A stretch of 40,942 nucleotides of DNA, taken from assembly GCA_029938555.1 (NCBI GenBank), contig JAOZUR010000024.1, positions 1 through 40,942 of the forward strand, in the 5' to 3' direction. A program made the position numbers and the translations under genes. Positions 18,201 to 25,873 of the stretch are shown here, one piece after another (position 1 is the stretch's first letter; the number at the start of each line of letters is the position of its first letter). This DNA comes from Candidatus Sabulitectum sp. (lineage in GTDB: Bacteria > Fermentibacterota > Fermentibacteria > Fermentibacterales > JCC-6). The notes under the pieces were generated by a model. The model did not search any database, was not told where the DNA came from, and saw only the letters and a list, made by a program, of their open reading frames with translations.

Positions 18201-18303
18201 CAATTCCAAGCTGAGAAAGCCCGAAGAAACCTACCCCTACGATGAAAACAAAAATCATCATGAATGTAATTCTTCTTCTAACCGATACGCTGGAAAGACT
18301 CAT
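15235..18303 (-). CDS. RND (HAE1/AcrB-type) efflux pump inner-membrane subunit
   Basis: 1022 aa, full family length, 12 TM segments in two repeats with two large periplasmic loops. Diagnostic motifs are the N-terminal RRRITFMMIFVFIVGVGFFG, FPKLEFPMVIV, the TM4 proton-relay motif GMLVDNSIVVLENI (Asp followed by Asn, the common non-enterobacterial form), and GIVVNNGIVMVDYANQ in TM10. It works as a proton-driven trimer exporting hydrophobic compounds, linked to the adaptor and outer-membrane channel encoded just upstream. ATG overlaps the adaptor stop by one base (TAATG), so translation is coupled. Exact substrate cannot be read from sequence. A hairpin terminator follows. Confidence 0.93.
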   Translation of the reverse strand: MSLSSVSVRRRITFMMIFVFIVGVGFFGLSQLGIDLFPKLEFPMVIVASTMQGAGPEEMENLVTKYLEEAVSRVENVKEVSSISSNGSSVITAEFQWGHSLETAETDIRRQLDLYGSALPDDCSDPMVLAMDPSMQPILFIGMSSPVLDDFALRNLIEDEIEPRLARQEGVGSVNVSGGLIREIQVVVDPAKLESAGLTISQIVGALAQVRNDKPAGNLDSGGERINIRIEAGVTSLLDLEQLVVGGNQNGSVLLRDVAQVIDGEAEVYELIRMNKTPSLFVFVQRRSDANTVNVCKIVQEELDRIAVEYAGQVVPYVMYDQSTFITQSIGNLSTTAVTATILAFLVLLFFLRSPRGAAIAGSAIPISIVVTFAAMHFFDVDLNMISLAGLALAVGMLVDNSIVVLENIYRHRAMGNSAIESAISGSQEVGMAITASTLTTLAVFIPILFVPGLAGQMFREMVLTIVFSLVVSLFVALSLVPLLSSFAEKLLPQHKKGSLGSRIQLWFEKLEVSYSKLAKKMVARKKTTLVVTAVAFLASLALIPIIKTEFLPSNDEGMIQLNLETAVGTDLETTAAMTTVLEDSIAAIFDEGDLITLYAQVGSAGGMDAIFGGDKGSYSIEMMLRLVPLTQRSIGQQEYEEEIRAYLDDVAGIEYDISSGGPIGGGSAIEIKVFGDDLDILASESERMKELIQGIEGVREPKTTMDNMIPELTFRQNYSMLALHGLHPATIASELSNAFGNSPATIFRENGDEFNVVVQYPEYTRDSREELDYISVAGSPAVNLGYFEERLISTSIRRSNQQRSVTISCDVSGRSLDDVAADVKRVIEENNDYNLRIEFSGEMEDQKETFLYLGIAIIVAALLVYMVMASQFESMLEPFIIIFTVPMAIIGVLVGLFITGTPLSVMSLIGVLMLAGIVVNNGIVMVDYANQVLHKKKKGLEEAIVEAATTRLRPILMTALTTMLAMLPLALGIGEGAETWAPMAVTVIFGLAAATILTLLVEPCIYVVMGKRIAKSVSKEN

Positions 18304-19358
18304 TAGTTCACCACCTCAACAGATCCGCCCTGAATAACACTGTTCTGACCTAGAACAATAACCTGATCTCCAAACTCAATTCCCGAAGTTATCTGAACCC
18401 TTCCTTGGCTGATTAACCCTGTGGATACATCAATTAAGTTTGCTTTATTGTTTTCCACAGTGGCCACTTGATATCCGTTTCTTGTTCTTCTTAAAACGCT
18501 CACAGGAAGAACAACAGTTTCACTAGCTGATTCAGTAACTATTGATACTCGACCGGCTAAACCGGCACGCAATAGATTTTCAGGGTCATCAAATCGGATT
18601 TCAGCAGCGACCTGACCGCTTACCGGATCAACTGTAGGGGAAACAGATGTAACGATACCTGGTATAGACTGCTGGTTCATGGCGGATACTGTTACATAAG
18701 CTGCCTGTCCAACTTCAAGGCTGAAAATATCTGATTCAGGTAACAGAACTCTAGCAACAACTCCGCTATTACTGGTTATGGAAAGAAGGGGAGTAGATCC
18801 ACTCATATTTCCAGCTCTTGCCCATACTCTTCCTACAGTTCCCGAGAAGGGTGCAACAATCCAAGCATTATCTCTGGTTGTTCTTGCTTGGGTGTATCCT
18901 GCATAAGCTTGATTGAGCTGTGCTTCAGCAGCCTCTAAAACAACACCAATTCCATCTAGTTCCTGGGCACTTAAAGCTCCTGCTTCAAAAAGAGTTTCCA
19001 TCCTGGAATAATTGGACCTGGCATTTTCTGCATTGGCTCTTGCTGCACTAACACTTGCAAGGGCGGCTGTTGTGCCTGCATTAACTTGCTGATCAGTATC
19101 CATTTTTACCAGTCTGACTCCTGCTTCAATTGCATCACCTTCGGCCACAAGAACTTCTTCAACAGAGCCGGGGATTGAAGCAAAAATCAAAGCTTCCTGC
19201 GAGCCTTCCAAACGGGCATTTGCATAAACTTCAGCAGATATGGTTGAAGGCTCAATTGTTTGCACTTTAACCCTTACAACCCTTTCTGCATCATTCTGAT
19301 CACCTGGACCACAAGCTGCCAAAAGAAGAAGAAATATCAGCGGAATTAGTTTTTTCAT
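18303..19358 (-). CDS. RND periplasmic adaptor (membrane fusion) lipoprotein
   Basis: 351 aa with lipobox LLAAC (Cys16). Next come the barrel-sandwich half (ALIFASIPGSVEEVLVAEGD ... GVRLVKMDTD), an alpha-hairpin of heptads (about 75-145), the second lipoyl half (APFSGTVGRVWARAGNMSG), a beta-barrel (VARVLLPESD ... AYVTV) and a membrane-proximal domain. This is the HlyD_D23/AcrA family order. It bridges the RND trimer and the TolC-like channel. It overlaps both neighbours by a single base (TAATG). Confidence 0.92.
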   Translation of the reverse strand: MKKLIPLIFLLLLAACGPGDQNDAERVVRVKVQTIEPSTISAEVYANARLEGSQEALIFASIPGSVEEVLVAEGDAIEAGVRLVKMDTDQQVNAGTTAALASVSAARANAENARSNYSRMETLFEAGALSAQELDGIGVVLEAAEAQLNQAYAGYTQARTTRDNAWIVAPFSGTVGRVWARAGNMSGSTPLLSITSNSGVVARVLLPESDIFSLEVGQAAYVTVSAMNQQSIPGIVTSVSPTVDPVSGQVAAEIRFDDPENLLRAGLAGRVSIVTESASETVVLPVSVLRRTRNGYQVATVENNKANLIDVSTGLISQGRVQITSGIEFGDQVIVLGQNSVIQGGSVEVVN

Positions 19359-20674
19359 TAGTTAATCTCTTTCAGGTCGATGGTTAATATTCCAACAGAA
19401 CGAGCAAGGCCAGCTTCGGCCGTTTTAAGAGAATACAAAGCAGAAGCATAATTTGTGCGAGCTTGGGTCAGCGCAAGAAATGCTCCGTCCATATCTAGTC
19501 TTGTAATAATGCCAGCTTCGTAAGAAACTCTTGCTATTTCAGAACCCTCCACAGCCTGTTGCACTGTTGACTCAGCGGCCCCTACGGTTTCTCTGGCCTG
19601 ATTTAAAGCATTCCATGTGGCTGTAAGTTCTAATGATGCATAGTTTTCCATGTCATTTGACCTTGCATAAGTAGCCATTCTGTCTGAAGTGGCAGATTTG
19701 TAACTGCTAAAATCGTTTATTCCATGAAAAATCGGAATTTGCAGTATAGCTGAAGTACTCCAGCTGCGAGAATAGTCTTCACCTTGAATTTTCCAAATAT
19801 CATCTACACCGGCCTGAAAACCGTAACTGGTCTGAAATATTAACTGCGGGGCGAAACCAGCTGCTGAAAGGTTTACCTGACAATCAGCGAGATCTCTTAA
19901 TTCTTCCGCAGAGGCCAAGGTGGTGCTGTTCTGTTCCATAAGAAGTAAAGCTTCATCATAGGTTTCTGGTAAAGTTACAGGAAAGGGATCTGTAAGATTT
20001 CCTTCCACTGCGGCAGGCTGACTCTGGTTAAAACCAAGGCTTACGGAAAAAGCTGCCTGAGAGTTTTCAACACCAACACATGCTGCAATTGAATCCGGTC
20101 TACGATTTTCATAAGCAACCTGGCTCTGCAGCAATTCAAATCTACTAATTGTTCCTGCATCAAATCTTTGCTGGGCAAGAACAAAACCCTCCCGGGCTAT
20201 ATCCATTGCTTCGGTGGTAACATCTGACATCATTTCCGCCATAAGTACCCCGTAAAAAGATGTAATCACACTTGACACTGCGTCTTGCTCGGCTCCAGAA
20301 AGAGTTATCTGAGAAAGATTAAGAGCAGTTGATGACATGGATGCCCCAACAGGTCCTTGAAGAACAATTGGAACACTTGCTGTAACAGCATACATTGATG
20401 CCCATTCAGTACCCATGGGAATTGATCCCATACCAGGAATATTCATTTCCTGAACATCATGACTTTTCTGGTATGAAAGAGAAAAGTCGACCTGTGGCAG
20501 GAACCATGTATGGGCTGCATTACGACTCCATCGGCTGCTTTCTACTTCATTCCTAGCAGCGGCTACATCACCTCTCTGCTCCATTGCAGTGTTAACTGCC
20601 TCTGAAAGTGTAAATGCAAAAAGCTGAGTTGCGAAAAATAATACCGGAAGAAATAGTGTTAATTTCTTTTTCAT
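19358..20674 (-). CDS. TolC-like outer-membrane efflux channel
   Basis: 438 aa with signal peptide MKKKLTLFLPVLFFATQLFA and two outer-membrane efflux protein repeats. The first starts LSEAVNTAMEQRGDVAAARNE; the matching second-half helix is LLLMEQNSTTLASAEELRDL. The final helix (YEAGIITRLDMDGAFLALTQ ... ASALYSLKTAEAGLARSVG) is the classic OEP C-terminal pattern. It forms the trimeric exit duct for the downstream pump. Start and stop overlap neighbouring genes by one base each. Confidence 0.9.
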   Translation of the reverse strand: MKKKLTLFLPVLFFATQLFAFTLSEAVNTAMEQRGDVAAARNEVESSRWSRNAAHTWFLPQVDFSLSYQKSHDVQEMNIPGMGSIPMGTEWASMYAVTASVPIVLQGPVGASMSSTALNLSQITLSGAEQDAVSSVITSFYGVLMAEMMSDVTTEAMDIAREGFVLAQQRFDAGTISRFELLQSQVAYENRRPDSIAACVGVENSQAAFSVSLGFNQSQPAAVEGNLTDPFPVTLPETYDEALLLMEQNSTTLASAEELRDLADCQVNLSAAGFAPQLIFQTSYGFQAGVDDIWKIQGEDYSRSWSTSAILQIPIFHGINDFSSYKSATSDRMATYARSNDMENYASLELTATWNALNQARETVGAAESTVQQAVEGSEIARVSYEAGIITRLDMDGAFLALTQARTNYASALYSLKTAEAGLARSVGILTIDLKEIN

Positions 20675-21270
20675 TATATGGACCTCTTTCCTGTTCCTAT
20701 TCCGTCAAACAGCAGACGAATTAGCATTTCTGCAAAATCATCCACATTGACAGTTGTAAAAAAATCATTTCCATGTATGCGCAGTGCGCCATCAATCAGT
20801 GAATTTAGTAAAGCCATCACCAGGTGAAGATCAGTATCTTTTCTAATTTTGTCTGCAGCGATAGAACTCTCAAACGACGGTTGAAGGCGGGAAAAAATTG
20901 AATTAATTCTGGCTCTGGATTCTACTCCGCCAATTGTTTTGCTTGTGGCAAGCACTCTTACGGCCTTTGAAAGATCAGGATACTGCTGCTGCTGCCTGAT
21001 ACGAAGAAGAATTATGTTTTTAAGTACTTCTCTGAAAGAAGACTTAGGCAAAAGACTGTTTGAAAGCATTTCCTGTAAAAACTGTTCTATGTATGCCACA
21101 AGATGCTGGTAAAATCCTGCTTTGCTACCGAAATAATAATACACCATTGGTTTTGTCACGCCAGCTTCAATTGCAACATCATCCATTGATATTTTTGACG
21201 CGGGTTTTCTTGCCAACAAGGCAATTCCGGCATCAAGCAGTTGCTCTTTTTTTATTTTTTTCTTTGCCAT
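20674..21270 (-). CDS. TetR/AcrR-family repressor of the efflux operon
   Basis: 198 aa. The N-terminal HTH is typical of TetR: IKKEQLLDAGIALLA, ISMDDVAIEAGVTKPMVYYY, FGSKAGFYQHLV. The rest is a helical ligand/dimer domain with no recognisable specificity. It is the first gene of a four-gene operon (TetR-OMF-MFP-RND) joined by one-base overlaps, so the repressor and pump are made together. A near-perfect palindrome 15 bp upstream of its start is the likely operator, giving autoregulated, drug-inducible expression. Confidence 0.9.
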   Translation of the reverse strand: MAKKKIKKEQLLDAGIALLARKPASKISMDDVAIEAGVTKPMVYYYFGSKAGFYQHLVAYIEQFLQEMLSNSLLPKSSFREVLKNIILLRIRQQQQYPDLSKAVRVLATSKTIGGVESRARINSIFSRLQPSFESSIAADKIRKDTDLHLVMALLNSLIDGALRIHGNDFFTTVNVDDFAEMLIRLLFDGIGTGKRSI

Positions 21271-21284
21271 TTCTTGCTCCTTGC

Positions 21285-21302
21285 TTACTTACGGGTAAGT
21301 AA
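21285..21302 (-). promoter_or_regulatory. TetR operator palindrome over the efflux-operon promoter
   Basis: TTACTTAC-GG-GTAAGTAA: two exact 8-bp half-sites around a 2-bp centre, the size and symmetry of TetR/AcrR operators. On the minus strand a -10-like TATATA sits just upstream (about 21304-21310), so bound repressor would cover the transcription start. Confidence 0.75.
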
Positions 21303-21463
21303 ACATATATAAAAAAACAAAATCGTCAATATTCATTTAAAAATTGCTCTATGATTGGGAAACTTTTTATCCCCTTTCCTGTAGTGGTTGTAGTAAGTAG
21401 ATTTGCAGTCTTGTGTTCATTTCATATAAAGGTAATTAATAGTCAAAAAAAGAAAGGTTAAGT

Positions 21464-23473
21464 ATGACGCTTTTTCTTCAGGTCGCCATGATTTTGATGT
21501 CTGCGCAAGTGGCAGATATGTCTTTCACAATCGATCCAGACATGGTCCAATTCACTGAATTCCGTGGAGAGGATGTTTTATATATCCCAGGAGGAGCTGC
21601 TCCGTTTGAAGATGGTGAGCCTGGTCTTCCAGGTATGGGTTACTCTTTTGTTATTCCCCAGGGCACATCTCTTGAAAGTGTAAATGTTGAGGTATTGTCA
21701 AAAGTAGACCTTCCCGGCACTTATAATATTGCACCAGTTCTTTCTGTTGCTTTAAGTGAACCAATCCCTACAGTTATTCCTCATTCTCAGAGTTATACAA
21801 ACGGCTCGTTTCCTACCACATCTATTCAAAATATTAATACTGGAAACAAAACAGGATTCAGGATTGCTTCCTTTACTTATGTTCCTTTCACTTGGAACCC
21901 TGCCACAGGAGTTGTCTCACTTGTAACCAGTGCAAATCTTACTCCTGTTGTTTCAGCTGCAACCGATGCTCCTAGACTGAGTCTTTCAGACAATCAGGTT
22001 AGAACTGCAATTTCAGCTCTTGAATCTGTTGTGAGTAATACTGAAATGCTGGAAGCATACTCACCAGAGATCAGTAGTGGTGTTGATGGTGCTCCTTGGG
22101 TTTTGATTGCAGATGAATCAATGCTTGAAACTCTTCAGCCTCTTCTTGATCACAGAGCCACCACCCATGGTTCATCCTTCAAATCCACCCAGTGGATTTA
22201 TGCTAACTATGAAGGTTATGATACTCAAGAGCAGATCAGGAATTACATGATTGATGCTTATGAGAATCAGGGTCTTGTTTACGCTCTCATCGTTGGTGAT
22301 TTTGGTGAAACCACAAGAGTTTCCGGTTTACAGATCGGTAGCAATATCATGAACTCTGTTGCTGACTTGTACTTTGCAGACCTGGACGGAAACTGGGACG
22401 CAAATGGAAACCATATTTACGGCCAGTTAGGCGACGGAATTGATTATTACACAGATGTTTATGTTGGCAGATACAGCACAGATGTAGTAGCCAGACTTGA
22501 AGTTATGGTTAACAGAACCCTTGCTTATGAAACAACCGCTCCTTCTGGTGATTGGCAGACTACCGCACTTCTTGGTGGCGCTTTGCTTTGGCCTCCATAC
22601 GGTGGCGACGTAATTTGTGATTCCATCTCTGTTAGAATTCCTTCTTCATGGACAGAACACAAGCTTTATGAAACTAATGCCTCACACCCAACTAATATTA
22701 TTGATCTTTACAACCAGGGTGTATCATATACAAGCCCTAATGGTCACGGTTTTGAAGCTGGTATTTACTGGTACTACAATCCACCAACTGATATGATATC
22801 TGCTGGTAATTACACAGGCCTTACAAACAATGATGTACCTCCTGTTTTTCATTCCATAGCTTGCCTTGCAGGTAACATTCAAAATGTAGCATCTATTGCT
22901 GAAAGACTTATGTTCCGTGCCCAGGGTGGCGGAGTTGCAGTAATGTTTAACTCACAAAATGGTTGGGGTTCCCCACCAAACTTTGGCGCCAGCGAATGGC
23001 TTGAGTTGTTCTTTGCAGATGTTCTTTTTGTGGATGAACAGTATGAAATAGGTGTTACACATGGTATATCCAAAGATGAATTCAAAGCCAATGTAAGTAT
23101 TTCAATGCAGACATGGGTACTTCAGGAAAACAACCTTTTTGGTGATCCTGCATTAAAATTTATCGCTGGTCAAATGGGAATTGAAGAAGGAGAAACCAAT
23201 CCAACAGTTGTATCTCCTGTTATTTCAACCCCTAATCCAAATCCAGTAAATGAAACTTGTGCTGTGAGCTTCACCATGCCTGCTGCAGGCACAGCTACAA
23301 TAGCTGTTTACGATATTTCAGGTAGAATAGCTGCAACTGTACATCAGGGAACCTTAAGTGAAGGAAATGGAAGCATTAACTTTGATGCCTCTAGTCTTCC
23401 TTCTGGATGTTACAGCCTTGTTATTAATTCCGCAACAGGTTCTGCTTCAACTCAGATGCTTGTATTGCGTTAA
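21464..23473 (+). CDS. Gingipain-like C25 cysteine peptidase with FlgD-type tail
   Basis: 669 aa. A short signal peptide and a pro-domain (about 20-200: PGLPGMGYSFVIPQG) precede the peptidase C25 core. The core opens with PWVLIADESM and has IVGDFGETTR, DLYFADLDGNWDANGN and VGRYS. The catalytic dyad is His428 in PNGHG and Cys467 in SIACLAGN, 39 residues apart, close to the gingipain spacing. After GDPALKFI comes a C-terminal module (about 590-669: NPNPVNETCAVSFTMP, YDISGRIAATV, LPSGCYSLVI). It is a secreted, probably self-processing protease for protein degradation or surface maturation. Predicted specificity cannot be given. It starts at ATG after AAAGGTTAAGT and ends at a strong terminator. 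Confidence 0.88.
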   Translation: MTLFLQVAMILMSAQVADMSFTIDPDMVQFTEFRGEDVLYIPGGAAPFEDGEPGLPGMGYSFVIPQGTSLESVNVEVLSKVDLPGTYNIAPVLSVALSEPIPTVIPHSQSYTNGSFPTTSIQNINTGNKTGFRIASFTYVPFTWNPATGVVSLVTSANLTPVVSAATDAPRLSLSDNQVRTAISALESVVSNTEMLEAYSPEISSGVDGAPWVLIADESMLETLQPLLDHRATTHGSSFKSTQWIYANYEGYDTQEQIRNYMIDAYENQGLVYALIVGDFGETTRVSGLQIGSNIMNSVADLYFADLDGNWDANGNHIYGQLGDGIDYYTDVYVGRYSTDVVARLEVMVNRTLAYETTAPSGDWQTTALLGGALLWPPYGGDVICDSISVRIPSSWTEHKLYETNASHPTNIIDLYNQGVSYTSPNGHGFEAGIYWYYNPPTDMISAGNYTGLTNNDVPPVFHSIACLAGNIQNVASIAERLMFRAQGGGVAVMFNSQNGWGSPPNFGASEWLELFFADVLFVDEQYEIGVTHGISKDEFKANVSISMQTWVLQENNLFGDPALKFIAGQMGIEEGETNPTVVSPVISTPNPNPVNETCAVSFTMPAAGTATIAVYDISGRIAATVHQGTLSEGNGSINFDASSLPSGCYSLVINSATGSASTQMLVLR

Positions 23474-23485
23474 TCAGTTACAATG

Positions 23486-23519
23486 AAAAGGCCGTCGAGG
23501 AAACTCGGCGGCCTTTTTT
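23486..23519 (+). terminator. Terminator of the C25 peptidase gene
   Basis: AAAAGGCCGTCGAG, loop GAAA, CTCGGCGGCCTTTTTT: long GC-rich stem with one T-G pair, GNRA loop and a T6 tract. The complement also has an A-tract upstream, so it may serve the convergent small gene too. Confidence 0.9.
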
Positions 23520-23751
23520 AAAAGCCGTTTGTGCTTGTTTTTTCAGGCCGTTCTAATTCTATTCGTACTTCATCAGGCCTTATGATCTCTTCTATAAAAA
23601 ATCCTTCAGGAAGGCCAAATGCCCTTGAGGTAATGGCAGTATATTTTTTTTCTGTCCTTGAAGGATTACACAAAATATAAAAAGGAAGCCCTTCTCTTTT
23701 GGCTGCACGAACAGCAGCAACGGTTATTTCTGGAAGATCTGCAAAATACAT
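23518..23751 (-). CDS. Unknown 77-aa protein
   Basis: The frame is open to an ATG at 23778, but that start would lie on the preceding terminator. The ATG at 23751 has GGAAGGAGTAATA in front and is preferred. The product begins MYFADLPEITVAAVRAAKRE and contains LPFYILCNPSRTEKKYTAIT. It has one Cys and no signal peptide or membrane segment, so it is likely a small cytoplasmic protein. I do not recognise the family. It lies between two terminators, so it is probably a single-gene unit ending in the terminator shared with the protease. Confidence 0.6.
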   Translation of the reverse strand: MYFADLPEITVAAVRAAKREGLPFYILCNPSRTEKKYTAITSRAFGLPEGFFIEEIIRPDEVRIELERPEKTSTNGF

Positions 23752-23776
23752 TATTACTCCTTCCTCTGATAAATAC

Positions 23777-23811
23777 AAAAAAGGGAAGGGTAATGAAACC
23801 CCTCCCTTTTT
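23777..23811 (-). terminator. Terminator of the Spy/CpxP-like gene
   Basis: On the minus strand AAAAAGGGAGGGGTT, short loop, ACCCTTCCCTTTTTT. It lies 14 bp after the stop of the 23826-24359 gene. Confidence 0.8.
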
Positions 23812-23825
23812 CTACAAAACTTTAA

Positions 23826-24359
23826 CTATCGTCTGCTATGATCACGGCTTCTATTTCCCCTAGAGTCAGAACCTCTTCTGCCTTCTTCCATACTACCTGG
23901 TTCAAAGTCTGCAAGTTGGGCAAGCTGTTCCTCAGTAAGAACACCATGAACTTCCACAAGTGCTTCTGCCATTATACTGTTGGTTTCTTTCATAACATCA
24001 ATTCTTTCGTTAAGCAGAGCCTCTACTTCAGAAACAGAGATTGTGGAAGAAGAGAACAATTCAATGAAATCTTCACGGTGAGTATCGTTTTCATCCATAG
24101 CCCTTAGGTCCTGAACTGACTCCATGGCATTCTCCATGATTTCGGCAATGGCATCATGCTGCTGATCGCTTAAATCAAGCATACCCAGCATTGGTCTCAT
24201 TCTTTGAAAGAACATGTTACCTGATTGATGGTCATTGTTGTTTCCCCTGCTGTGCATGTCTCCACGATTATGCATATCTCCAGGTTGTGAAAAAGCGGTT
24301 CCTGTAAGCACTAGTACTGCCACTGCCAGCATTGTTATTGTTTTTGTTCTCGTTTTCAT
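23826..24359 (-). CDS. Spy/CpxP-family periplasmic protein
   Basis: 177 aa with a signal peptide (MKTRTKTITMLAVAVLVLTG ... AFSQ). A His/Met/Asn-rich linker (DMHNRGDMHSRGNNNDHQSG) may bind metal. The helical body has two LTxxQ-like motifs, LDLSDQQHDAIAEIM (about 63-77) and LTEEQLAQLADFE (about 140-152), which define the Spy/CpxP/LTXXQ family. These proteins are periplasmic chaperones or stress sensors, often under envelope-stress (Cpx-type) control. The C-terminal ~25 residues are Arg/Ser/Gly-rich. RBS is GAAAGGAAAAAG. A CpxR-box-like repeat lies 81 bp upstream. Confidence 0.8.
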   Translation of the reverse strand: MKTRTKTITMLAVAVLVLTGTAFSQPGDMHNRGDMHSRGNNNDHQSGNMFFQRMRPMLGMLDLSDQQHDAIAEIMENAMESVQDLRAMDENDTHREDFIELFSSSTISVSEVEALLNERIDVMKETNSIMAEALVEVHGVLTEEQLAQLADFEPGSMEEGRRGSDSRGNRSRDHSRR

Positions 24360-24439
24360 TTCTTTTTCCTTTCGAGTTTTGGTTCTTCCAAGTACAAATG
24401 AATAATGCTCACTCTATGCTTGGGAAAGGTTAACAATGT

Positions 24440-24454
24440 GTAACAAAATGTAAC
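24440..24454 (+). promoter_or_regulatory. CpxR-box-like tandem repeat upstream of the Spy/CpxP-like gene
   Basis: GTAAC-AAAAT-GTAAC: two direct half-sites 5 nt apart (10-nt period), matching the layout of the CpxR consensus GTAAA-N5-GTAAA. It lies 81 bp upstream of the start codon. The same motif recurs at 27062-27076. Confidence 0.5.
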
Positions 24455-24461
24455 AAACAGG

Positions 24462-24489
24462 AAAGGGGAAACCTTTCGGCCTCCCCTTT
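24462..24489. terminator. Possible weak terminator after the FadL-like gene
   Basis: AAAGGGGA pairs with TCCCCTTT around a GGCC/GAAA-type core, 21 bp after the FadL-like gene stop. There is no T-tract, so it may be an RNA 3'-end stabiliser rather than a true terminator. Confidence 0.4.
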
Positions 24490-24509
24490 GAAGTAAAGTA
24501 AACTAAATT

Positions 24510-25790
24510 TTAGAAAGAAGCATTAACTCCAACAGCCAGGAAGAATACTTTTTTGTCGTAAGTTTCGCCTGTGTATATGCCAACACCCTCACCTTTGTTA
24601 AAGAAAGTAGTTCCACCTGCAACGGTGAAATCCATAACTTCGTTAGCCTGCCAGTTAACTCCACCGGAAAGAAGGCCTGCATCAAGGTTATACTCGAGAT
24701 CGGTGTAAGTTGAATCAGAGCCACCGTAGTTTGAGTAGCTGTATCCCAATGCTCCAGCCCAAGTCTGGTTGAACTGGTAACGACCACTGATGTTTGCTTC
24801 CCATCCATCGTTATAGGCATCATTAATGCCATCATCAGCACCTTGGTCACATGCTGTAAGGAAGTAATAGTTTGCAGATCCACCCAGTCTGAATTTGTCA
24901 TTAACCATCATTTCAACACCTATGGCAGCAACTGCTGGAAGGTCTCTTCTTTGCGTGGCTCCATCTGCTAAGAAAGGCATGATGGCTTCCCATGATGATG
25001 TGACATTTGCAGTGGATTCAAAATCCATGGCTGTTGCTGTCTCATATCTGACTGCCAAGTTGATTTTGTCTGAAGGTCTGTAGTTTACACTGATAAGAGC
25101 AGACATACCTGTTGCAGCCCTGTCAACATCAAGCTCAGCATCTGCAGTGCCCACAGGGGCACCTGTAGCCATGTCAATAACAGTAAAAGAACCCTGCCCT
25201 TTGTAATTTCTATGACCAGAGGTAAATCTTCCAGAAACGGCACCACTGAAGGTTTCGTTAAAGGAATAAGCAATACCGGCAATTCCTCTCATGTAAAAAG
25301 AGGTGCCTTCCATTGAGCCTTCATTCATTATTGCAACATGAGATGGTCCATACTGAGCCTGAACCAGACCGGTCTGAAGAAGAGGCATTAGGAAAAGTCC
25401 TTGTTCGTAATCCACAGTTCCGCCACCTGCTGGAATTGTGAAACCACCAAAAGCAGCCATGTTACCTGTTTTGTACACAGCATAAAAATTAGGTATAAAT
25501 GGAGTAGCTTTATTAGATGATACATCTGTTTCCTCGGTGGCTCCAAGGAATGTTCCTGTAATCGTGTATTCTTTTCCGATATACTGTCCGCTAAAGTTAA
25601 GATGAATCCCATCTTCCATGAACGCAAGGCCAGCAGGGTTGTATGTGACTCCGTCAGCACAATCAGTCACAGCATTTCGAGATAACTCCATAAGATACTC
25701 GGCACTTCTTATTCCAAGAATGTCGATGTTTCCAGCAAAAATAACTGTAGTTGATAGAAAAAGAACAGTAATAACTAAAAGATTTCGCAT
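24510..25790 (-). CDS. FadL/OmpP1-like outer-membrane transport barrel
   Basis: 426 aa. After a signal peptide (MRNLLVITVLFLSTTVIFAG) comes the family hallmark VTYNPAGLAFMEDGIHL (the NPA plug motif) and about 14 amphipathic strands, ending in VFFLAVGVNASF with the C-terminal Phe typical of outer-membrane barrels. FadL-family channels admit long-chain fatty acids or other hydrophobic compounds by lateral diffusion. The ligand here is unknown. RBS is GGGGAGGGAAA; it lies within the right arm of an inverted repeat (25798-25844) that could mask it. A GC-rich hairpin follows the gene. Confidence 0.85.
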   Translation of the reverse strand: MRNLLVITVLFLSTTVIFAGNIDILGIRSAEYLMELSRNAVTDCADGVTYNPAGLAFMEDGIHLNFSGQYIGKEYTITGTFLGATEETDVSSNKATPFIPNFYAVYKTGNMAAFGGFTIPAGGGTVDYEQGLFLMPLLQTGLVQAQYGPSHVAIMNEGSMEGTSFYMRGIAGIAYSFNETFSGAVSGRFTSGHRNYKGQGSFTVIDMATGAPVGTADAELDVDRAATGMSALISVNYRPSDKINLAVRYETATAMDFESTANVTSSWEAIMPFLADGATQRRDLPAVAAIGVEMMVNDKFRLGGSANYYFLTACDQGADDGINDAYNDGWEANISGRYQFNQTWAGALGYSYSNYGGSDSTYTDLEYNLDAGLLSGGVNWQANEVMDFTVAGGTTFFNKGEGVGIYTGETYDKKVFFLAVGVNASF

Positions 25791-25797
25791 TTTCCCT

Positions 25798-25844
25798 CCC
25801 CGGTTAATATTGAATTTACCACTCAGGCAATCTACAAACCGGGG
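25798..25844 (-). promoter_or_regulatory. 5' UTR inverted repeat overlapping the FadL-like gene RBS
   Basis: On the minus strand CCCCGGTT (25837-25844) and AACCGGGG (25798-25805) are exact complements 31 nt apart. The second arm runs straight into AGGGAAAATG, so GGGGAGGG, the Shine-Dalgarno sequence, is partly inside the stem. There is no T-tract, which argues against a terminator for the preceding gene. Confidence 0.45.
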
Positions 25845-25873
25845 CTTGTTGGGTCAACGGAAGTTACTAACGC

